Assembly (NCBI RefSeq): GCF_002979535.1
Contig: NZ_PCPB01000001.1
Span: forward strand, 124,001 to 188,000
Direction of reading: 5' to 3'
Source: Brevundimonas sp. MYb52
Lineage (GTDB): Bacteria; Pseudomonadota; Alphaproteobacteria; Caulobacterales; Caulobacteraceae
Length of the DNA: 64,000 nt
Part shown: positions 59,928 to 64,000 of the stretch, in pieces
Layout: the number at the start of each line of letters is the position of its first letter
Position numbering within the stretch: the first letter of the stretch is position 1
Notes under the pieces: model-generated
Database searches by the model: none
What the model was told of the DNA's origin: nothing
Seen by the model: only the letters and a program-made list of their open reading frames with translations
Translations under genes and position numbers: made by a program

Positions 59928-60353
59928 CTGACCGCTTCCCACACCATACTGGGCTATTGGGGGCTGGCTTTCGCCAGCCTCCTTTGGTGCATGGTTAAGG
60001 GTCGGAGGCCAGAACGTCTGGCGGCTGCGACGGTGATGGCCGCCTTCGCGGCGACCCATTTTGCCACGCCGTTCGAGATTGAAGGCTGGCGTGCAGGCGT
60101 GGCGGCGGTGGATGCGTCCGCCTTCGTTCTACTGCTTCTTCTGAGCAACCGTTTTGACCGGTGGTGGCTGATAGGCGCGGCGGCCGTCCAGCTTGTGACG
60201 GTCATGACCCACGTCGTCGGACTCGTCGAGCCGGATCTTTTTCTGCGTACCAATGTCCTGATCCGATGGATCATGGGGCTGGCGCTTCTCTGCCTGATGA
60301 TGGTCGGGCCGTTCGAGTCAAAGTGGTTGTTCGCGTCGGACGCCCGTTCCTGA
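59928..60353 (+). CDS. Small membrane protein, possible CTG start
   Basis: The frame from the ATG at 59991 gives 120 residues with about three membrane segments (AFVLLLLLSNRF, IGAAAVQLVTVMTHVV and WIMGLALLCLMMVG). In the same frame a further membrane-like stretch (ILGYWGLAFASLLWCMV) precedes that ATG, with no ATG, GTG or TTG to start it. A CTG at 59928 with GAGG upstream is the best candidate, so the protein may have about 141 residues. No family is recognised. It is the third gene of the LuxR trio. Confidence 0.6.
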   Translation: MTASHTILGYWGLAFASLLWCMVKGRRPERLAAATVMAAFAATHFATPFEIEGWRAGVAAVDASAFVLLLLLSNRFDRWWLIGAAAVQLVTVMTHVVGLVEPDLFLRTNVLIRWIMGLALLCLMMVGPFESKWLFASDARS

Positions 60354-60355
60354 GG

Positions 60356-60376
60356 CGCCGCTGTTACGGCGTTTTT
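60356..60376 (+). terminator. Intrinsic terminator after the LuxR-membrane trio
   Basis: CGCCG and CGGCG arms (60356-60360 and 60367-60371) around a six-base loop, followed by five T. It lies directly after the 60353 stop and before the end of the convergent radical SAM gene. Confidence 0.7.
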
Positions 60377-60396
60377 GGCGTGCGCGGATCAGCACC

Positions 60397-61641
60397 CTAG
60401 GCGGCGTATCCCGCAACAAAGGGGTCGTACTGGCCTGTCAAACGGGCGGCGATGTCCTCTGCCGGATATCCGTGCTGGATTAGGTAGGACACGACCCGCT
60501 CATAGAACATCTTCAATCCTTCGCAGAATATGGAGGGATTGTTGAACCGGTTGGCGGAGGACCATCTGTTCTCAAGGTCTCCGCCTCCGCAGATCGCGAG
60601 CCAGCGGCAACCGGTGCATTGGTCTGGCGGCGTCTGCAGGGCGGTATAGAGCTCTTCAAAACACGGATCGCGCAGGTAGGTCTCCAGCGAGGTGGATGCG
60701 AGATTTGCGACCGGGGCGGCCTGCTGCCAGGCGGCCGCGGGGATGTAGCTGTCGTCGACCTTTAGGTCCCCGTTGGAGTGGACGACGAGTACATGATTGG
60801 GCAGAATCTGAACCCTGTCGGCCGCCAGGCGCTCCATTGCGGCTTTGCCAGCCTCCGATACGTAGGCCTTCTGGAAGCGGCGCAGCAGGTTGGCGATTTC
60901 TCGGACCGAAAGATCACCTCTCGCGACCCAGGCATCGAAGATCGAGCACAGGATGTTTCCGTAATCCTGTGCGGTTTGATTGCCTGGAATGCCGTCGTCG
61001 TGACTGCAATCTGGAAGAAGATAGCCCTGGGTCGTGATGCCGAGGACGTCGACGAAGTAGTCCATTGCTTCACGATAGTTCTGGGAGGCGTCAAGCACAG
61101 TGAGGCTTCCAACGCGGCGGTTGAAGAAATCCAGATCGCCGCTGCGCAGTTGTGCGAGGCCGCGCTCGATGGTCGCGGTAGAGCCTTTGCCATTGTGGAA
61201 TGGCCGATTGGGGTCATTCACCTCGGGTGGGCCGTCAACGCTGACGCCGATGGCGATCCGGTGGCGTAGAAGGACCTCGTTCCATTCTGGAGAGAAACGG
61301 GTTCCATTGGTTTGGATGGCCAGGTTCACCCGGCAGGTCGGGGTAGCAATCGCCTTGAATTGTTCGCACATCTGATCGAAATCGCCGATGCGCTGGAGCA
61401 TGGGCTCCCCGCCATGGAACACGATATCGACTTCATTGACGTCGAGCGCGGCGACGCCAGCGCGAAGGAACTGGTCCAGTTGCTCGGCGACGCCGAGGGA
61501 CGCCCGGGCAGGTCGCTCCCTGTAGCTCTGATCCCCGCCGAAAAAGTAATAGCAATACGAGCATGCGAGATTGCAGCGTTCCACGACCTTGAAGATCACC
61601 TGCAGGCGACGGACTTTCAGTTTTTGAGTGGACCAGGTCAA
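60397..61641 (-). CDS. Radical SAM/SPASM peptide maturase
   Basis: This 414-residue protein has CxxxCxxC at Cys23, Cys27 and Cys30 (ERCNLACSYCYYF), FHGGEPML near residue 77 and a C-terminal SPASM-like cluster region (CTGCRWLAICGGGDLENRW). The start with FKVVERCNLACSYCYYF and then DQSYRERPA resembles maturases that form three-residue cyclophanes (XyeB/AmcB-like). The substrate is presumably the precursor at 61699-61950, which lies just upstream in the same direction. Cyclophane formation is inferred from similarity of type. Confidence 0.88.
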   Translation of the reverse strand: MTWSTQKLKVRRLQVIFKVVERCNLACSYCYYFFGGDQSYRERPARASLGVAEQLDQFLRAGVAALDVNEVDIVFHGGEPMLQRIGDFDQMCEQFKAIATPTCRVNLAIQTNGTRFSPEWNEVLLRHRIAIGVSVDGPPEVNDPNRPFHNGKGSTATIERGLAQLRSGDLDFFNRRVGSLTVLDASQNYREAMDYFVDVLGITTQGYLLPDCSHDDGIPGNQTAQDYGNILCSIFDAWVARGDLSVREIANLLRRFQKAYVSEAGKAAMERLAADRVQILPNHVLVVHSNGDLKVDDSYIPAAAWQQAAPVANLASTSLETYLRDPCFEELYTALQTPPDQCTGCRWLAICGGGDLENRWSSANRFNNPSIFCEGLKMFYERVVSYLIQHGYPAEDIAARLTGQYDPFVAGYAA

Positions 61642-61666
61642 TTTTCACTTCCGGAAGCAGGATGAA

Positions 61667-61690
61667 GGCGCCGCCACCGGTGGCGGCGCC
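61667..61690. terminator. Perfect 24-base palindrome between precursor and maturase genes
   Basis: The sequence GGCGCCGCCACC is followed directly by its exact reverse complement. It lies nine bases after the precursor stop and 26 bases before the maturase start on the minus strand. It would form a very stable hairpin, with no long T-run. The place matches the hairpin after the lasso precursor. Confidence 0.72.
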
Positions 61691-61698
61691 TTGGTTGA

Positions 61699-61950
61699 TT
61701 ATTCCGCCGTCTGGACTTCTTGCTCTTTCTCAGCTTCGTGCTTCTGCGCGTAGCTCGAGAACATGCCTTGGGCGAAGCTGCCCGGACCGCTCTGCGCATA
61801 GCTCGAACCGAAGCCCATGGCGTGCTCGCCGGCGCCCGACACGAAATCGATCTCTTCGGCCGTCAGCAGACGCATGACCACGCCGTTGGGCGATTCCGAA
61901 GCGGCGGCGCCGTATTGATTTTCCAGTTCAGCGGCCAGGGATTTGCTCAT
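61699..61950 (-). CDS. RiPP precursor with three [YF]AQ motifs
   Basis: The ATG at 61950 follows GGAG by seven bases and gives 83 residues. The leader (about 1-40) ends MRLLTAEEIDFVSGA, the double-glycine-like cleavage signature for C39 exporters. The core is GEHAMGFGSSYAQ, SGPGSFAQ and GMFSSYAQ, then a charged tail (KHEAEKEQEVQTAE). The three repeated aromatic-Ala-Gln triads are like the aromatic-x-x sites that radical SAM enzymes crosslink in cyclophane peptides. It lies between the exporter and the maturase genes, all on one strand. Confidence 0.85.
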   Translation of the reverse strand: MSKSLAAELENQYGAAASESPNGVVMRLLTAEEIDFVSGAGEHAMGFGSSYAQSGPGSFAQGMFSSYAQKHEAEKEQEVQTAE

Positions 61951-62023
61951 TTGAGTTCTCCATACTCGGCGCATTATTGCGCAATTAGGAGATTGATGGG
62001 CTGAACTCTGTTCGTCTTACAGA

Positions 62024-64000
62024 TCATGCGGATTGTTTTATTAAATCCTGCGGCTCACGTCGCGCGGAAGGCGCGGTGTCCTTCGCCAAGTTCTGTTCGC
62101 GCTCTACGAGCTCGCCGCGCCGCATTTCCAGTACGCGATCGGCGCGCGCTATGAGGGCGGGGCGATGAGCTACAGCGATACGTGTCATCGGAAGCCTGGA
62201 AACGAGTTCGACGATCCGGCTTTCCGTGGCTTCATCAAGATTGGCGGTTCCTTCATCGAGGAACAGGATGGAGGGGTTCCTGTAGAGGGCGCGGGCGAGG
62301 AGGACGCGCTGCTTTTGTCCGCCGGACAGAGAGGATCCCATGTCGCCGACCAGGGTAAGGTACTGCATCGGCATCGCTGCGATATCGTCGTGAATGCAGG
62401 CCGAAGCCGCAGCGATCTTGACCCGCGCCATATCCAGGTCCGGATCATAGAATGAAATGTTGTCGGCCAAGGTGCCTGACAACAGCCGGTCGTCCTGGGA
62501 CACGAAACCGGCTTGCTCGCGCCAGCGACGCCAGATGTTGGGTGTGGCCAGACGATCCGATAGCACCACCTTTCCGGACGTCGGCTGAAGCAGGCCTGTC
62601 ATGATTTTCATCAGCGTGGTCTTGCCGCCGCCCGACACTCCGGTGATCACGACAAATTCGCCTTCACGTACGGTGAGGCTGGTCGGGCTGATGATCTGTC
62701 GGCCGCCCTCGTCATAGGCGAACGCCACCTGGTCCAGGACGATGTCGCCTTTGGCGACGAAATCGTCGCCGCCCGATCGGTCGTCTTCGGCGCCAGCATG
62801 GGAAATATCCGAGAGCCGTTCGAGATGTAACTTCACCAGACGGAATGAGATGAAAGTCCCGATGAGAGCATTGGCGCGGTCGGTGAAGATCTGGCGATAG
62901 GCCAGAAAGGCCGTGAGCATGCCGATGGTGAAGCCTTCTCCAGTCAGCGCCATTCTTGCGCCGAAATAAAGGACGGCGACAAGCTGGAGCGCGCCGGTCA
63001 GGGACTGCGTGAACTGCAGGGCGACGTTGAAGCGGCCGAGCATGATGCTGCTGTTGGTGGCTCTTGCGAACAGGTTCCGCCATCCTCCCTCGCGCTCGGC
63101 TTCCCGGCCCATCAGGCGGATGATCGAGGCTGCGCGGACGGTCTCCATGAGATAGGTCTGCTCGCGCGCGACTTCGGCCAGCCGCGCCTCGGATGCACGG
63201 CGCATGGGGCCATAAAGGGCGGCGGCAAAGCATGCGGTCAGAACCGTTGCGCCCATGACGATCCATGCGAGCAGTGGCGCGTAGAAAAGCATGATGACGA
63301 TGGCGACGACGCTCATAAAGCCGTCGATGCCGCTCGATAGCAATCCGCGGGCTAGGGTTTCCTGGACCGAGGCTGCGGAGGACAGGCGGGACATGATGTC
63401 GCCGACATGTCGTTTGTCGAAGAAAGAAGGCGGAAGCCGGAGCAGGTGGCGAACGACGTTGCCCAGTACTTGATAACTCATCGAGTTTATCAGCACTGAC
63501 AGGGTCCAGCCCCGCATGGCCTCGACGACGGCCGTCGTCAGGGCGATGGCAGCAAAAGCTATAGCAATCAGCGCCAGCAGGGGGGCGTCGCTCTGGGCAA
63601 GGGCTCCGTCGATCACAAGTTGCAACTGGAACGGCGCGACGAAGACCAGCAGCTGCAGGATCGCCGAGAGCACGAGGAGTTGAAGGCCAGCGCCCGGCAA
63701 TCCGCTCAACTTTGACCAGAGGTCCGATACCCGGACAGGGCGCCTGTCCGATATGGGCTTGAAGTCCGCTGCCGGTCGCAGTTCGAGGGCGACGCCGGTG
63801 AAACTGCGGGACAACTCGTCCCATGCGACGCGACGCCGTCCGATCGCGGGGTCGAGGATAATTACATGGTCTTTGCCCACGTCTTCCAGAACAACGAAGT
63901 GCGCCATGTTCCAGTGGATGACGGCAGGCAGGTGGACCTTGTCGAGCCCTTGCAGTTCGACCCGCAGGGCCCGGGACGAGAAGTTCAGTCTGTCAGCATA
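62024..64000 (-). CDS. Peptidase-containing ABC exporter (C39 domain), 5' part beyond window
   Basis: The frame is open to the window edge; at least 658 residues are visible. It begins in a C39 peptidase domain (SSRALRVELQGLDKVHLPAV, then catalytic His in MAHFVVLEDV and Asp in ILDPAIG). A membrane domain follows (QLLVLSAILQLLVFVAPFQLQLVIDGA). The nucleotide-binding domain has Walker A (ITGVSGGGKTTLMKI), signature (LSGGQKQRVLLARAL) and Walker B (ILFLDEGTANLDE). It cuts leaders after the Gly-Ala site and exports the peptide. The catalytic Cys lies outside the window. Confidence 0.93.
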   Translation of the reverse strand, partial: YADRLNFSSRALRVELQGLDKVHLPAVIHWNMAHFVVLEDVGKDHVIILDPAIGRRRVAWDELSRSFTGVALELRPAADFKPISDRRPVRVSDLWSKLSGLPGAGLQLLVLSAILQLLVFVAPFQLQLVIDGALAQSDAPLLALIAIAFAAIALTTAVVEAMRGWTLSVLINSMSYQVLGNVVRHLLRLPPSFFDKRHVGDIMSRLSSAASVQETLARGLLSSGIDGFMSVVAIVIMLFYAPLLAWIVMGATVLTACFAAALYGPMRRASEARLAEVAREQTYLMETVRAASIIRLMGREAEREGGWRNLFARATNSSIMLGRFNVALQFTQSLTGALQLVAVLYFGARMALTGEGFTIGMLTAFLAYRQIFTDRANALIGTFISFRLVKLHLERLSDISHAGAEDDRSGGDDFVAKGDIVLDQVAFAYDEGGRQIISPTSLTVREGEFVVITGVSGGGKTTLMKIMTGLLQPTSGKVVLSDRLATPNIWRRWREQAGFVSQDDRLLSGTLADNISFYDPDLDMARVKIAAASACIHDDIAAMPMQYLTLVGDMGSSLSGGQKQRVLLARALYRNPSILFLDEGTANLDEATESRIVELVSRLPMTRIAVAHRPALIARADRVLEMRRGELVEREQNLAKDTAPSARREPQDLIKQSA

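Overview
The window is GC-rich, densely coded DNA from an alphaproteobacterium. A Caulobacterales-type host (Brevundimonas, Caulobacter or a relative) is the best guess. The reasons are the lasso peptide cluster with isopeptidase and FecI/FecR/TonB-receptor genes, two perfect alphaproteobacterial LexA boxes (GTTC-N7-GTTC), and the alphaproteobacterial style of the DUF736/ArdC/MobC/relaxase plus VirB module. No rRNA, tRNA or CRISPR array was seen. The region is mostly accessory: conjugation, peptide natural products, defence-like genes and recombination scars.

Layout. 1-4.6 kb: an unrecognised partial gene and a large SF1 helicase. 4.8-9.7 kb: a four-gene His-Xaa-Ser (Hxs) operon with two radical SAM enzymes (HxsB, HxsC), the His-Xaa-Ser repeat protein HxsA and a membrane-anchored LprI-like protein. 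9.8-11.6 kb: a LexA box followed by three small unknown genes, a YedK/HMCES-type SRAP protein and a small coupled gene. 12.2-30 kb: a conjugative module (DUF736, ArdC, MobC, relaxase, HipBA, LPD7-like protein, VirD4, VirB11 to VirB1, LuxR-type and XRE regulators), which looks like the core of an ICE or conjugative plasmid.

30.1-40.7 kb: a complete lasso peptide locus. A GntR-like regulator, precursor, fused B protein (RRE plus leader peptidase) and lasso cyclase lie on the plus strand. The isopeptidase, TonB receptor, FecR and ECF sigma factor lie convergently on the minus strand. The precursor carries two tandem leader-core units with a period of exactly 36 residues, so it may yield two lasso peptides. 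41-50 kb: small regulators, a PD-(D/E)XK-like protein, a modification-dependent restriction enzyme (Mrr/MspJI type), and a two-gene system of a double-GHKL kinase-like ATPase with a receiver-domain partner. This looks like a defence island.

50.1-57.9 kb: a recombination scar zone. It has the 3' end of dnaE2, two direct repeats about 2.9 kb apart flanking an unknown gene and an MFS exporter, a large tyrosine-recombinase-like gene whose start lies inside one repeat, then dinB, alkB and a remnant of a P4-like integrase. 58-64 kb: a second RiPP locus with a C39-peptidase ABC exporter, a precursor with three [YF]AQ motifs, a radical SAM/SPASM maturase, a regulator trio and an isolated second precursor with the same leader signature. 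In total three radical-SAM or lasso peptide-modification systems sit within about 60 kb, and both biosynthetic RiPP operons have a strong hairpin directly after the precursor gene.
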